Source: Candidatus Wallbacteria bacterium
GTDB taxonomy: Bacteria; Muiribacteriota; UBA6191; JACPRK01
Direction: 5' to 3'
Assembly (NCBI GenBank): GCA_016213845.1
Contig: JACQZN010000053.1
Coordinates: 1-36,916 of the forward strand
Length of the DNA stretch: 36,916 nt
A model generated the notes under the pieces. The model had not been told where the DNA came from. It saw only the letters and a program-made list of their open reading frames with translations, and did not search any database. Shown here piece after piece: positions 9,042 through 18,442 of this stretch. Within the stretch, counting starts at the first letter, position 1. Each line of letters opens with the position of its first letter. A program made the translations under genes and the position numbers.

Positions 9042-12000
9042 TCAGTCCCGCCCGACCTCCTGGCGCTTGAACACCTCGATGATGTCCTTCTCCTTGATGT
9101 CGCTGAAGCGCTCCAGGCCGATGCCGCACTCGAAGCCCGACAGAACTTCTCGAGCATCTTCCTTGAAACGGCGCAACGACGCGATCTTGCCCGAGTAAAC
9201 CTCAACTCCGTCCCGGATGACGCGCGCGTCGCCGTTCCTGATGATCTTTCCGTCGAGCACGTAGGAGCCGGCGATTCGCCCGATCTTGGGCACGCTGAAG
9301 GCCTGCCGTACTTCCGCGTGGCCGAACACGACTTCCTGGAACTTGGGCGCCAGCATGCCCTTGATGGCCGCTTCGACTTCCTCGACCGCCTCGTAGATGA
9401 TCGAGTAGAGCCGGATGTCGACCTTTTCCTGCGCAGCCAGCTTCTGCACCTGCGGCGTCGGGCGGACGTGGAAGCCGACGATGATCGCGTCGGAGGCCGC
9501 CGCGAACATCACGTCGGTCTCGGTGATGGCACCCACGCCTCCGTGGATCACCTGCACAATGACTTCCTCGTTCGTGACCTTTCCGAGAGCATCCGATAGG
9601 GCCGTCACCGAGCCGTGCGTATCGGCCTTGATGATCACCTTCAGCTCCCGTATTGCGCCCTCCTTCACCTTGGCGAACAGGTCTTCCAGGCTGACGTGCT
9701 GCGCCTGCGCCGTGCGCTGGATCTTGCGTCGCGCCAGCCGCTTGGCGACCAGGTCCCGGGCCGTGGCCTCGCTGTCGACGACCGAGAAAGTGGTCGCCAC
9801 TTCCGCCACACTGTCGAAGCCCATCACATTGACAGGCGTCCCCGGGCCAGCGTCCTTGACCTTGCGACCCATGTCGTCCAGCAGCGCGCGCACGCGCCCG
9901 TAGGCAGTCCCGGCGACGAAGATGTCGCTGCCCTTGAGCGTTCCGTCCTGGATCAGCACGGTCGCTACCGGTCCGCGTCCCTTGTCGAGCCGCGATTCGA
10001 TGATCACGCCGCGCGCCGGCATCGTCGGATCGGCCTTCAGCTCCAGGATCTCGCTCTGGAGCACGATCATCTCGAGGAGCTGCTGCAGGTTCTGGCGTTT
10101 CGTCGCCGATACGCCCACGCAGATGGTCTTGCCGCCCCACTCTTCGGGCTGCAGCCCCAACTTCGAAAGCTGCTGCTTGACTCGGTCGGCGTTGGCGCCC
10201 GGCTTATCGATCTTGTTGATGGCCACGATGATCGGCACCCCGGCAGCCTGCGCGTGGTTGATGGCCTCTTCGGTCTGAGGCATCACGCCGTCGTCGGCTG
10301 CGACCACCAGCACCGCGCAGTCGGTCACCTTGGCGCCGTGGGCGCGCATGGCCGTGAACGCCTCGTGGCCCGGCGTATCGAGGAAGGTGATGATCTGGCC
10401 GCCGGCCAGTTTCACCTGGTAGGCGCCGATGTGCTGCGTGATACCGCCGTGCTCGCCCTCGGCCACCTTGCTCTCGCGAATGGCGTCCAGCAGCGACGTC
10501 TTGCCGTGGTCGACGTGACCCATCACGGTCACGACCGGCGGACGGGCGACCTGCTTGGTCGGATCGCTCACCTTTTCGGCCTCCTGGGCCGCCTGGTCTT
10601 CCTCGGCCAGGACAGCCTTGCAGCCGAACTCCTGGCAGACGATTGAAGAGACCTCGAAGTCGATGCGCTGGTTGATGCTGGCCATCGTTCCGAGCGAGAT
10701 CAGCTTGGTCACGACCTCGATCGGCGTCTTGCCGAGCACGTTGGCGAGCTCGCTGACGACAATGCTCTCGGAGAGACGGACCTGCTTCTCGGCAGGCTCG
10801 GGCGCCGGGGCACTCTGGTAGTGCTGGGAGTGGGACGCCTCCTCCTGCGCGCGCTGGCGCGCCTGGTAGTTCTCCTGCTTCTTGCGATGCGCCTCGCGGG
10901 CAGCGTCGCGGCGCTGGCGCTCGGCCTCCTTGGCCAGCTCCTTTTCACGGTCCTTGCGCTTGCGCTCCTCTTCCTTCTCGTCGAGCCGGAAGATGGTCTT
11001 CTGGCCTGCGGCTCCTGCGGGGGCGGTCGTCGAGACGCGCCCAGTCGGGCGCGCCGCACCTGCGGGAGAGGTCGGGCGAATCATCGGACCGGCGCCGCCA
11101 GTGGCGGGACCGCTGGTCAGCACCGTGGGCGGTCGGGTCGGCATCTGCCGCGGTCGGGACTCGTAGTCGGCCGGGGCCGGCGACGGACCATAGTAGACAG
11201 TGCGCGGCGGTGCGGCGGGCTTGGGAGGCGCGGGCGGAGGCGTGGCTTGCCGGGCGCCGCCTGGGCGCTGCGGCCGCCCCTCGGGGCGCAGCGAAGGCGA
11301 CCTCTGGGGCGAAATGGAGCTTGCGGCGCGCGGAGAGGTGGGGGCCGGCGCGGGCTTGGGCGCGGCGGCGGGCGCCGGGGCGGGCGCGGCGGCCGCCGGC
11401 TTGGGCGTGGACAGAAGTCCCGGCGTCGGCGCCGTGGCAGGCGCAACCGTCGGAATCGCCACCGCCGCCGGCGGAGGTGCCACAGGCGCAGGAGCAACCG
11501 CCGGAGCGGTCGTCATCGCAGCGACCGTCGGGGCCGGCATCGCGGGCGCCAACTCTACGGGCGCGGGTGGCGGTGGGGGTGGGGGGGGAGGCTTGGAAAG
11601 TAGTCCTGGCATCGGCTTCGTTGCGGGTTGCGGGCCCTTGGGGGCCACGACCTTCGGGGTGGTGGACTTCGCAGAGGGCTTGGTGGCCGTTGTGGCCTTG
11701 GACGGATGTGCGGCAGCACGCGACGCGGCGGCCGGCCGGGCAGATGTGCGCGGGTGCGCGGCGGTCTCGGGGGAGGCCGTGACCCTGGGAGGAGCGGCCG
11801 GCCGGGGGGCCGGTGCCGGTCGGACGGGCTTGGGCTGCGCTGCCTCGGCGGCGGCAGCCTCGGCGGCAGCCTGTTGCTGCGCCTTGCGTTCCTTCTCTTT
11901 CTCCTCCAGCTCGCGCGCGGCCTTCGGACCTCCCGATAGCGGGCGGAACAGCTTCCGACACAACAGAATCGTGGCGTCGTCGAGGACGCTGAAGTTCCCC

Positions 12001-12107
12001 TTCAGCTCGACTCCGTTCTCCGCCAGCTTAGCGAGCAATTCCTTGGACGCCACCCCCAGATCCTTCGCCAGTTCGTAAGCTCTCGGCTGCTTCTTGGTTG
12101 CTGCCAC
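9042..12107 (-). CDS. infB: Translation initiation factor IF-2
   Basis: This 1021-residue GTPase positions initiator tRNA on the 30S subunit. An IF2_N domain lies at about 10-60. A very long Ala/Pro-rich low-complexity linker (about 85-370) and a charged Lys/Glu helix (about 375-430) follow, then a second IF2_N-like region (about 440-500). The G domain starts near 520 ([21 protein letters not shown]), followed by the beta-barrel and C-terminal domains that bind initiator tRNA. The start is GTG at 12107 with GGGAGG seven bases upstream. The linker is longer than in E. coli, as is common in GC-rich phyla. No ylxR or rbfA-associated DUF503 gene is present on either side. Confidence 0.97.
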   Translation of the reverse strand: MAATKKQPRAYELAKDLGVASKELLAKLAENGVELKGNFSVLDDATILLCRKLFRPLSGGPKAARELEEKEKERKAQQQAAAEAAAAEAAQPKPVRPAPAPRPAAPPRVTASPETAAHPRTSARPAAASRAAAHPSKATTATKPSAKSTTPKVVAPKGPQPATKPMPGLLSKPPPPPPPPPAPVELAPAMPAPTVAAMTTAPAVAPAPVAPPPAAVAIPTVAPATAPTPGLLSTPKPAAAAPAPAPAAAPKPAPAPTSPRAASSISPQRSPSLRPEGRPQRPGGARQATPPPAPPKPAAPPRTVYYGPSPAPADYESRPRQMPTRPPTVLTSGPATGGAGPMIRPTSPAGAARPTGRVSTTAPAGAAGQKTIFRLDEKEEERKRKDREKELAKEAERQRRDAAREAHRKKQENYQARQRAQEEASHSQHYQSAPAPEPAEKQVRLSESIVVSELANVLGKTPIEVVTKLISLGTMASINQRIDFEVSSIVCQEFGCKAVLAEEDQAAQEAEKVSDPTKQVARPPVVTVMGHVDHGKTSLLDAIRESKVAEGEHGGITQHIGAYQVKLAGGQIITFLDTPGHEAFTAMRAHGAKVTDCAVLVVAADDGVMPQTEEAINHAQAAGVPIIVAINKIDKPGANADRVKQQLSKLGLQPEEWGGKTICVGVSATKRQNLQQLLEMIVLQSEILELKADPTMPARGVIIESRLDKGRGPVATVLIQDGTLKGSDIFVAGTAYGRVRALLDDMGRKVKDAGPGTPVNVMGFDSVAEVATTFSVVDSEATARDLVAKRLARRKIQRTAQAQHVSLEDLFAKVKEGAIRELKVIIKADTHGSVTALSDALGKVTNEEVIVQVIHGGVGAITETDVMFAAASDAIIVGFHVRPTPQVQKLAAQEKVDIRLYSIIYEAVEEVEAAIKGMLAPKFQEVVFGHAEVRQAFSVPKIGRIAGSYVLDGKIIRNGDARVIRDGVEVYSGKIASLRRFKEDAREVLSGFECGIGLERFSDIKEKDIIEVFKRQEVGRD

Positions 12108-12184
12108 GACACTACCTCCCGGTGGAATACGACGATTCCGCCTTCATCTCCGGCGGCCACTTGCCCGCCGGACTCGAGCGGAAC

Positions 12185-13327
12185 CTAACCTCGAGACTGC
12201 TCCGTCTGCTCGCCCTCCTGGGGCGCAGCTTCCGGAACCTCGCTGATACTCGTGATATCGATCTTGACGTTCGTCAGCTTTGCCGCCAGCCGGACGTTCT
12301 GGCCTTCGCGGCCGATGGCCAGCGACAGCTGGTGCTGTGGCACGACCACCTGCACCTTCTGCTCTTCCGGCAGATACGTGAGCTTCACCGGCTTGGCCGG
12401 CGCCAGGGACTGGCTGACGAACCGTTTGATGTCCTCGCTCCAGTGGATGATGTCGATCTTCTCGCCCTGCACTTCATTGACGACCGCCTGGATGCGCGAG
12501 CCCTTCAAGCCGACGCAGGCCCCGACGGGATCGATGTTGTCGTCGAGCGAGTGGACGGCCACCTTCGTCCGCACGCCGGCCTCGCGAGCCAGCGCGCGTA
12601 TCTGGACCACACCCTCCTGAATCTCGGGAATCTCCTCCTCGAACAGTTTCCGCAGGAAGTCCCGGTTGGCCCGAGAGGCGACGACCTGGGGACCCTTGTT
12701 GGTCTGCAGGACCTCCGCGATGAGCGCCTTGATCCGGTCCCCCTGGCGGAAGCGCTGCCCGGGAATCTGCTCCTTGTAGGGCATCACGATCTCCATCCCG
12801 TTGTAGTCGATGTAGATGTCGCCCTTCTCGAAGCGCTGCACCCGCCCGATGATCAGCTCGCCGATGCGGCCCTGAAACTCCTCGTAGGTTTTCTTGCGCT
12901 CGGCGTCGCGGATCTTCTGGATCATCACCTGCTTGGCCGTCTGCGCCGCGATGCGACCGAACTGCTTGGCCGGAACTTCCCAACGAATCTTGCTCGTCAG
13001 CTCGACCTTGTTCTGAAGGTCCTCGTTGCAGAGCCACTCGACGATGTTGCCCTGCTCGTCGAAGAGAGCCAGCTCGGCGTCGGGGACCTGCTTGGCCTCG
13101 GCGAGCGTGATCTCGGCGTCGACGTCAGCGACGGCTTCGACGACATTCTTCACCTGGAAGACATGGATGCCTTCCCGGATCTCCACGGTGATCTCGGCGG
13201 AGGGCCCGAAGTTCTTCCGGTAGGCCGAGGAGAGGGCGGACTCGAGCGCGAGGACGAACTCCGTGCGCGAGATCTTCTTCAGCTTGTGAAGCTCGTCGAT
13301 CGCCTCGTTGATGTTGAAATTCTCCAT
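12185..13327 (-). CDS. nusA: Transcription termination/antitermination factor NusA
   Basis: This 380-residue protein binds RNA polymerase and controls pausing, termination and antitermination. The order is the N-terminal polymerase-binding domain (1-125), S1 domain (about 135-200, GELIIGRVQRFEKGDIYI) and two KH domains (about 210-345, including VGACVGLKGSRIQAVVNE and SLAIGREGQNVRLAAKLT). It ends soon after KH2 and lacks the C-terminal acidic repeats of enterobacterial NusA, which is usual outside Proteobacteria. GGGAGG precedes the ATG. It lies 34 bases after rimP. Confidence 0.97.
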   Translation of the reverse strand: MENFNINEAIDELHKLKKISRTEFVLALESALSSAYRKNFGPSAEITVEIREGIHVFQVKNVVEAVADVDAEITLAEAKQVPDAELALFDEQGNIVEWLCNEDLQNKVELTSKIRWEVPAKQFGRIAAQTAKQVMIQKIRDAERKKTYEEFQGRIGELIIGRVQRFEKGDIYIDYNGMEIVMPYKEQIPGQRFRQGDRIKALIAEVLQTNKGPQVVASRANRDFLRKLFEEEIPEIQEGVVQIRALAREAGVRTKVAVHSLDDNIDPVGACVGLKGSRIQAVVNEVQGEKIDIIHWSEDIKRFVSQSLAPAKPVKLTYLPEEQKVQVVVPQHQLSLAIGREGQNVRLAAKLTNVKIDITSISEVPEAAPQEGEQTEQSRG

Positions 13328-13361
13328 CTGGCTTTCCTCCCTTACTGCGCTCCCGCCGCGT

Positions 13362-13832
13362 TCAAAACTCCAGCGTGCGGTGGGCTCTCCTTATGTTGGC
13401 GAAGCCGATTGCCAGCTCCTCGCCCTTTTCCGGCACCAAGACGATCCCCTTCTCATCCACGGACTTGAGTACTCCTCGAAAGAAGGTCGCCTTCCCCAGC
13501 GGCTCCGCGAGGACCACATCGATCTTCCTGCCCATCGCTCGCCGGTAGCTGGCGAGATTCCAGAACGGCCTGTCGATTCCCGGCGAGCTCACTTCGAGCG
13601 TGTGGGGCTGCTCGAACGTCTGCTCGGCGTCGAACCGCTCCGATACGGCCCGCGAGAGCTTCGCGCAGTCCTCCAGACTGACGCCCTTCTCGGAATCGAT
13701 TACGAGCCGGACGGTGGCACTGCGGTGGCCGCCGACGAACTCGATGTCGACCAACTCGAAACCGAGGACATCCGTCAGGGGTCGGACGATGTCCCAGACC
13801 TTGGTCTGCAATTCCTTGGATACCGGATTCAC
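13362..13832 (-). CDS. rimP: Ribosome maturation factor RimP
   Basis: This 156-residue protein assists late 30S assembly. The family motifs are present: GFELVDIEFVGG, the segment LVIDSEKGVSLEDCAKLSR and SSPGIDRPFWNLASYRRAMG, followed by an Sm-like C-terminal barrel. The start is GTG at 13832 with only a weak ribosome-binding site, which may matter because the leader contains a terminator-like hairpin. It is the first gene of the rimP-nusA-infB-rbfA-truB-clpP-like unit. Confidence 0.95.
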   Translation of the reverse strand: MNPVSKELQTKVWDIVRPLTDVLGFELVDIEFVGGHRSATVRLVIDSEKGVSLEDCAKLSRAVSERFDAEQTFEQPHTLEVSSPGIDRPFWNLASYRRAMGRKIDVVLAEPLGKATFFRGVLKSVDEKGIVLVPEKGEELAIGFANIRRAHRTLEF

Positions 13833-13879
13833 GCGCGTGTAACGTGCCCTGGCACCGCGTCGAACTGCCCCCTCTAACT

Positions 13880-13904
13880 AAAAGGAGTGGCAGTGGCCAC
13901 TCCT
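13880..13904 (-). terminator. Attenuator-like terminator in the rimP leader
   Basis: On the minus strand, AGGAGTGGC pairs perfectly with GCCACTCCT around a CACT loop, followed by TTTTAG. This is an intrinsic-terminator shape 48 bases upstream of the rimP start and about 25 bases downstream of the predicted transcript start. Leader terminators upstream of rimP are described in other bacteria (the rimP leader family). A conditional stop controlled by NusA or ribosome assembly is inference. Confidence 0.65.
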
Positions 13905-13936
13905 CAGGAGGCGCTTGCGTTTGCCCAGGCCGGGCG

Positions 13937-13965
13937 ATTATAGCACCAGTCAAGCCGCAAATCAA
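13937..13965 (-). promoter_or_regulatory. Sigma-70 promoter of the rimP-nusA-infB operon
   Basis: On the minus strand, -35 TTGATT (13965-13960) and a perfect -10 TATAAT (13942-13937) are separated by exactly 17 bases. The predicted transcript start is near 13930, about 100 bases before rimP. Confidence 0.85.
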
Positions 13966-14161
13966 GGAATGGGCATGACCCGGACGCAGCTCAGGCGGCG
14001 GGTCCTCCCTGCCTGGGCCGGTTAGCGGTAGGCTGAGGCTGTACCTTCATCAGAGGCCTCGACAACCCACCAGGCTCGGATTCAATGACACTCGGTCTCG
14101 TGTGATGGCGCGCTGGGTCTTACCTACAGCCTCCGGTCCGCAGCCTTCGGTCTGGAGCGCG

Positions 14162-15472
14162 ATGCGCTCGGAGCTGGCGCGAAAGGCAATCCACGCCGGC
14201 TTCGGACTGGCGGCGCTGCTGCTTCGATGGCTCTCCTGGCAACAGGCCGCCGCCGTCGCCGCGACCGCGCTCGCCTTCAACTTGACCGTCTTCCCGGCGC
14301 TGGGCGCGCGGCGGCTCTACCGGGCGCGGGAGCAACAGCTGGGATGGTCGCCCGGGATGGTCGCCTACCCGGCTGCGGTGCTGGCCCTGGTGGTCACGCT
14401 GCCGCTGCCAGCGGCTGCGGCCATCTGGGCCATGATGGCCTTCGGCGACGCCGGGGCTGCACTGGCCGGCGCCCTGGCCGGCGGGCCGAGACTTCCGTGG
14501 AACCCGAGCAAGAGCTGGGCCGGCCTGGCGGCCTTCATCCCCTCAGCCACGCTGCCGGCCATGGCGTTCTACACATGGTGCGCACCGGCAGCTGCCCCGC
14601 CGGGTGCCGCCGTCTTCTGGGTGACGGCAGCCGTCTGCGCGGCGGTCGAGTCGCTGCCGCTCGAGCTGCCCGACAACCTGACGATTCCGCTCGTGGGCGC
14701 CCCGTTGTTCATGTGCCTTGCGGCAGTCGCCGAGCTCCCCGCGGCCCCGGCGGTCGGATGGGGGCCAGCCCTGGCGACCAACGCAGCGCTGGTAGTCGGT
14801 TCCGTGGCCACGCGCACGCTCGATCTGTCCGGCGCGGTGGCGGCGTTCGGCATTGGCGTGGCGGTGCTGGCGGCGGCCGGCTGGGGCGGCTACACCCTGC
14901 TGCTCGGATTCTTCGTGCTGGGAAGCCTGGCCACGCGGATGGGGCGAGACACCAAGGCCAGCTTGGGAATCGCGCAATCGAACCAGGGCGCCCGATCGGC
15001 CCGGAATGCCCTGGCCAACGGCGCAGTGCCGGCGTTCATGGCCGTCATGAGCGCCGTCGATCCCGACCGGGCCCCGCTCTTCCTCGCCGCGTTTGCCTCG
15101 TCTCTGGCCGCTGCCACCTTCGACACCGTCTCGAGCGAGGTGGGCGAGTGGCTCTGCGGGCGCACTTATCGCATCCTGTCGTTCGAGCCCTGTGCGCCCG
15201 GACAGGATGGCGGGGTTTCGCTCGAGGGCACCCTCGCGGGCCTGGCCGCAGCGGCGCTGATCTCGGTGCTAGCGGTGGCCTGCAGTCTGGTCCGGCTGCG
15301 CGAGCTGCCTCTGGTGCTGCTCGCCGCCAGCCTGGGCGCCACCGTCGACTCGCTCTTGGGCGACGGCCTGGAGCGCACCGGCTGGCTCGACAACGAGGCC
15401 GTCAACTTCGCCTGCACCTACGCCGCCGCCATGGCCGCCTTCGTCCTGGCCACGCTGGGAGCCGGCGCGTGA
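14162..15472 (+). CDS. Fused phytol/polyprenol kinase and DUF92 (phytyl-phosphate kinase-like) membrane protein
   Basis: This protein of about 436 residues has many membrane helices and two homologous regions. The N-terminal half (about 1-200) resembles the dolichol/phytol kinase family (VTE5-like): the motif FGDAGAALAGALAGG followed by NPSKSWAG matches the family's GD...NKS-type CTP-binding signature. The C-terminal half (about 210-436) is a DUF92/VTE6 domain (GYTLLLGFFVLGSLATRMG, then RSARNALANGAVPAF, and FDTVSSEVGEW). In plants and cyanobacteria VTE5 makes phytyl phosphate and VTE6 makes phytyl diphosphate, so this chain could do both steps of isoprenoid-alcohol salvage. The ATG at 14162 has GGAG four bases upstream; a GTG at 14102 would add 20 residues. 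It ends 9 bases from the convergent VOC gene. Confidence 0.85.
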   Translation: MRSELARKAIHAGFGLAALLLRWLSWQQAAAVAATALAFNLTVFPALGARRLYRAREQQLGWSPGMVAYPAAVLALVVTLPLPAAAAIWAMMAFGDAGAALAGALAGGPRLPWNPSKSWAGLAAFIPSATLPAMAFYTWCAPAAAPPGAAVFWVTAAVCAAVESLPLELPDNLTIPLVGAPLFMCLAAVAELPAAPAVGWGPALATNAALVVGSVATRTLDLSGAVAAFGIGVAVLAAAGWGGYTLLLGFFVLGSLATRMGRDTKASLGIAQSNQGARSARNALANGAVPAFMAVMSAVDPDRAPLFLAAFASSLAAATFDTVSSEVGEWLCGRTYRILSFEPCAPGQDGGVSLEGTLAGLAAAALISVLAVACSLVRLRELPLVLLAASLGATVDSLLGDGLERTGWLDNEAVNFACTYAAAMAAFVLATLGAGA

Positions 15473-15481
15473 GCCCGGCCC

Positions 15482-15841
15482 TCAGCAGTAGATCTCGACG
15501 ACAATCCCCTCGGGGTCGGTGAAGTAGAGCGTGCGTCCGCCAGGAGTCGATTTCGGCCCATCGATGTTCGGGCATCCCGCCTCGGCCACGCGGTGGGCGA
15601 AGTAGTCGAGCTTCTCCGGGTTCTCGACCCGGAACCCGATGTGCGCCAGCTGCCCCGAGGAATCTCTCTGACCCGGGTCCCCGATGAGGACGAACTCGGT
15701 CCCCCCGCACTCGAAGAACGCCATCTGGCCATCGAAGCTGCGGAGGTACAGATGGAGGACGTCCCGATAAAAACGAGCGCAGGCCTCGATATCCCGGACT
15801 CGAATTGCCACGTGATTCAGCCCGTCGAGAAGGTGTCCCAT
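15482..15841 (-). CDS. VOC/glyoxalase-fold metalloprotein
   Basis: This 119-residue single-domain protein of the vicinal-oxygen-chelate superfamily has paired beta-alpha-beta-beta-beta modules. Likely metal ligands are His10 (LNHVAIRV), Glu49, His67 (LAHIGFRV) and Glu116 (VVEIYC), the positions used by glyoxalase I and related enzymes. Family members may be lyases, dioxygenases or resistance proteins, and the exact reaction cannot be read here. The ATG at 15841 has AAAGG five bases upstream and gives a normal VOC N-terminus; the frame stays open upstream but without homologous-looking sequence. It is divergent from the DUF1015 gene. Confidence 0.88.
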   Translation of the reverse strand: MGHLLDGLNHVAIRVRDIEACARFYRDVLHLYLRSFDGQMAFFECGGTEFVLIGDPGQRDSSGQLAHIGFRVENPEKLDYFAHRVAEAGCPNIDGPKSTPGGRTLYFTDPEGIVVEIYC

Positions 15842-16068
15842 GCGTGCCTTTCCGGAGTCGACCTCCGATGTCGGGGGCAGTGTAACGGATGCAGCGGAAA
15901 TGGAGGGGCAGGATGCCCGCCCCACCCGAACTGTTTCCCCGAAGTCGAGGGGCCTCCTGCGAGACTTGCTCCCGGGATGGTCGAACGGCTTGATCCGAGG
16001 GGGCGGGTTGCCCTTTACTGGAGAAGCCTCCGTGACGCGAGGCACTTTAGCGAAATCGAAGAGTCGCC

Positions 16069-17307
16069 ATGGTCCAGTTCAAACCGTTCCGCGCCCTGAG
16101 GCCCCCCGCTGACAAGGTCGCGCTGGTCGCCAGCGTCCCCTACGACGTCGTCAACACGGCGGAGGCCCGCGCACTGGCGGCGGAAAACCCGCTGAGCCTG
16201 CTGCACGTCTCCCGCCCCGAGATCGACCTGCCCGAGGGGACCGACCTCTATGCGGACGAAGTCTACGCGCGGGGCGCCGCCAACCTGGAAGTGCTCATCC
16301 GGGACTGCCCGCTCCAGACCGAGGAATCGCCCTGCCTTTACATCTACCGGCAGAAGATGGGGGAGCACGTGCAGACCGGCGTGGTCGGCTGCTGCGCCGT
16401 CGACGACTACGACTCCGACCGCATCAAGAAGCACGAGAAGACGCGCAAGGACAAGGAAGACGACCGCACCCGGCACATCCTCACTTTGCGAGCACAGACC
16501 GGCCCCGTCTTCCTGACGCACCGCGCCTCGGCGACCGTCGACAGGCTGGTGGCCGAGCTAGTGAAGAGCCCGCCGCTCTACGACTTCGTGGCGCCGGACG
16601 GAATCGCGCACACACTCTGGCAAGTCGGTCGAACCGAGGAGCTCCAGAGCGCGTTCGGCGCGCTGCCGTGCGCTTACATCGCCGACGGCCACCACCGCGC
16701 TGCCAGCGCCAGTCGCGCGCGCGCCGCTCTCAGGGAGGGCAGCCCCGGGCCGATCGAAGCGGACTGGTTCCTTGCCGTCCTCTTCCCGTCCAGCCAGCTC
16801 AAGATCCTCCCCTACAACCGAGTCGTGCGCGACCTGAACGGGCTCAGCGTGGCCAGCTATCTGCAGCGCGTCGAGGAGGCCATCGGCTCCAGGCTCAAGC
16901 CGTGGAAGCCGCAGGGAAATGAGGACCCGGCGCCCCGGCGACGCGGCGAGTGCCGGATGTACCTGGAAGGCCGCTGGTTCACCGTGCCGTTGCCGGCCCC
17001 GACCGGCAAGGGGCGAGACCCCATCGCGTGGCTGGACGTCAGCATCTTGATGGATCAGCTCCTCGACCCAATCCTGGGCATTCAAGACCCGCGCACCGAC
17101 AAGCGCATCGACTTCGTCGGCGGCATCCGGGGCACCACCGAGCTCACCCGGCTGGTCGACGGCGGCGGTTTCCGGGTCGCCTTCGCGATGTATCCGACGA
17201 CCGTCGACGAGCTGATGGACGTTGCCGACGCCGGCGGATTGATGCCGCCCAAGAGCACCTGGTTCGAGCCCAAGCTGAGGAGCGGCCTGGTGATGCACAG
17301 GCTGTAG
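16069..17307 (+). CDS. DUF1015 family protein
   Basis: This 412-residue cytoplasmic protein is a full-length DUF1015 member. Visible family features are the N-terminal FKPFRALRP and the PYDVVN motif, the charged motif KKHEKTRKDKEDDR near 123-136, ADGHHR near 204-209 and LPYNRVVRDLNG near 246-257. The biochemical role of the family is not firmly established; in several genomes it neighbours serine biosynthesis genes, which are not present here. It appears to be a single-gene unit. Its stop TAG is followed within ten bases by a 7-bp repeat array carrying TGA codons. Confidence 0.9.
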   Translation: MVQFKPFRALRPPADKVALVASVPYDVVNTAEARALAAENPLSLLHVSRPEIDLPEGTDLYADEVYARGAANLEVLIRDCPLQTEESPCLYIYRQKMGEHVQTGVVGCCAVDDYDSDRIKKHEKTRKDKEDDRTRHILTLRAQTGPVFLTHRASATVDRLVAELVKSPPLYDFVAPDGIAHTLWQVGRTEELQSAFGALPCAYIADGHHRAASASRARAALREGSPGPIEADWFLAVLFPSSQLKILPYNRVVRDLNGLSVASYLQRVEEAIGSRLKPWKPQGNEDPAPRRRGECRMYLEGRWFTVPLPAPTGKGRDPIAWLDVSILMDQLLDPILGIQDPRTDKRIDFVGGIRGTTELTRLVDGGGFRVAFAMYPTTVDELMDVADAGGLMPPKSTWFEPKLRSGLVMHRL

Positions 17308-17316
17308 GGGCAGGCT

Positions 17317-17407
17317 CGAGGCTTGAGGAGTGAGGCTTGAGGCTCGAGGCTCGAGGGGTGAGGGGTGAGGCTTGAGGCTTGAGGCTTGAGGCTTGAGGCT
17401 CGAGGGG
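17317..17407 (+). repeat. Heptad array, 13 units, TGA in most
   Basis: The unit is (T/C)GAGGCT or (T/C)GAGGGG with an exact 7-bp period. TGA occurs at 17324, 17331, 17338, 17359, 17366, 17373, 17380, 17387 and 17394. The same register at 17317, 17345, 17352 and 17401 has CGA. All three plus-strand frames are therefore closed directly after the DUF1015 gene. The rest of the 17308-17566 gap holds two copies of CGCTCATCCTGA and a 13-bp tandem repeat. Confidence 0.9.
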
Positions 17408-17504
17408 TCAGGCCTCAGTCGTCCGCTCCCAGCCCTCAGGATCGCAGTTCCCCGCTCATCCTGAACCGCCCCCCCCGCTCATCCTGAGCAGACCGCGCAG
17501 CGGT

Positions 17505-17555
17505 CGTGTCGATGGACCGTGTCGATGGACCGTGTCGAAGGACCGTGTCGAGGGA
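17505..17555 (+). repeat. 13-bp tandem repeat, four units
   Basis: The unit CGTGTCGATGGAC occurs at 17505 and 17518, then as CGTGTCGAAGGAC at 17531 and a diverged copy at 17544. A hairpin GACCGC-GCA-GCGGTC overlaps its left edge, and CTCATCCTGA occurs just upstream. The mix of TCATCCTGAGC and TCGAAGGA resembles a common dispersed palindromic repeat of environmental bacteria (from memory). Confidence 0.75.
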
Positions 17556-17566
17556 GCGTCTGGGGC

Positions 17567-18442
17567 CTAAAGCCCGGGAACCTCCTCCATGAACCGTTGC
17601 CAGGCAGTGCGGGCGACGAAGCGGCGGTAGCGGGCGGTGGAGCGGATGTCGTCGATCGGGGCAATCTCGGACAGGAGAACGTCCGAGCTCGTGCGGATCA
17701 GGGCGGGGTCGATTCGCTTGCCGATGACGTGCTGCTCCAGCCGGCGGAGCCGCACGGGTGTGGGCGCGACGGAACCGAAGGCGGCGCGGCAGTGGTCGAC
17801 GGTGCCGTCGCCGGCTCTTCCCAGGACGAACGCGGCGACGACCTTGGAGATCGCCTGAGCGGCGCGGGTGCCGACCTTGACGAAGCGGCAGGCGCGCGAG
17901 CTCGAGCCGGCGCCGAGCGGGATGCGGATCTGCTCGATCAGCTCGTCGGGCGCGGCGACTGAGGCGCGGTAGCCGGTGTAGAAGCGATCGAAGGGGACGA
18001 ACCTGCGTCCGCGCGCGGAGCGCAGGCCGATCTCGGCATCGTAGGCAAGAAGCGGCGGCAATGAATCCCCGGCGGGCGAACCGTTGGCGATGTTGCCGCC
18101 GAGCGTGCCGCGGTTCTGGATGGCGACGGCACCAACGGTCGCCGCGGCCTGGGCCAAGAGCGGCAGCGCCCCCCGGATCAGCTCACTGGCGCGCAGCTCC
18201 GTGTAGGTGGTGAGCGCACCCAGGACGACGTGGTCGCCGACCTCGTGGATGCCGCGCAGCTCGTCGAGGCCCCAGAGGTCGAGCCAGCGCCCCGGGCGGG
18301 CAACGCCGGCGTTGAGGTAAACGTAGAGGTCGGTCCCGCCCGCAAGAAGAGTGAGACGCTCCTTCGAGGCTGCCAGCATGCCAAGCGCCTCATCCAGGGT
18401 TCCCGGCCGCTCCAGGCTGAACCCGGCCAGCCGCGCTCTCAC
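17567..18442 (-). CDS. Molybdenum hydroxylase FAD-binding (medium) subunit
   Basis: This 291-residue subunit passes electrons from the 2Fe-2S subunit to the final acceptor through FAD. It has the two FAD motifs of the xanthine dehydrogenase/CO dehydrogenase medium subunit: AGGTDLYVYL (34-43) and TLGGNIANGSPAGDS (about 110-124). The C-terminal CO_deh_flav_C domain follows. The length is typical. The start is GTG at 18442, which overlaps the stop of the iron-sulfur gene by four bases (GTGA), indicating tight coupling. It is last in the operon. Confidence 0.92.
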   Translation of the reverse strand: MRARLAGFSLERPGTLDEALGMLAASKERLTLLAGGTDLYVYLNAGVARPGRWLDLWGLDELRGIHEVGDHVVLGALTTYTELRASELIRGALPLLAQAAATVGAVAIQNRGTLGGNIANGSPAGDSLPPLLAYDAEIGLRSARGRRFVPFDRFYTGYRASVAAPDELIEQIRIPLGAGSSSRACRFVKVGTRAAQAISKVVAAFVLGRAGDGTVDHCRAAFGSVAPTPVRLRRLEQHVIGKRIDPALIRTSSDVLLSEIAPIDDIRSTARYRRFVARTAWQRFMEEVPGL

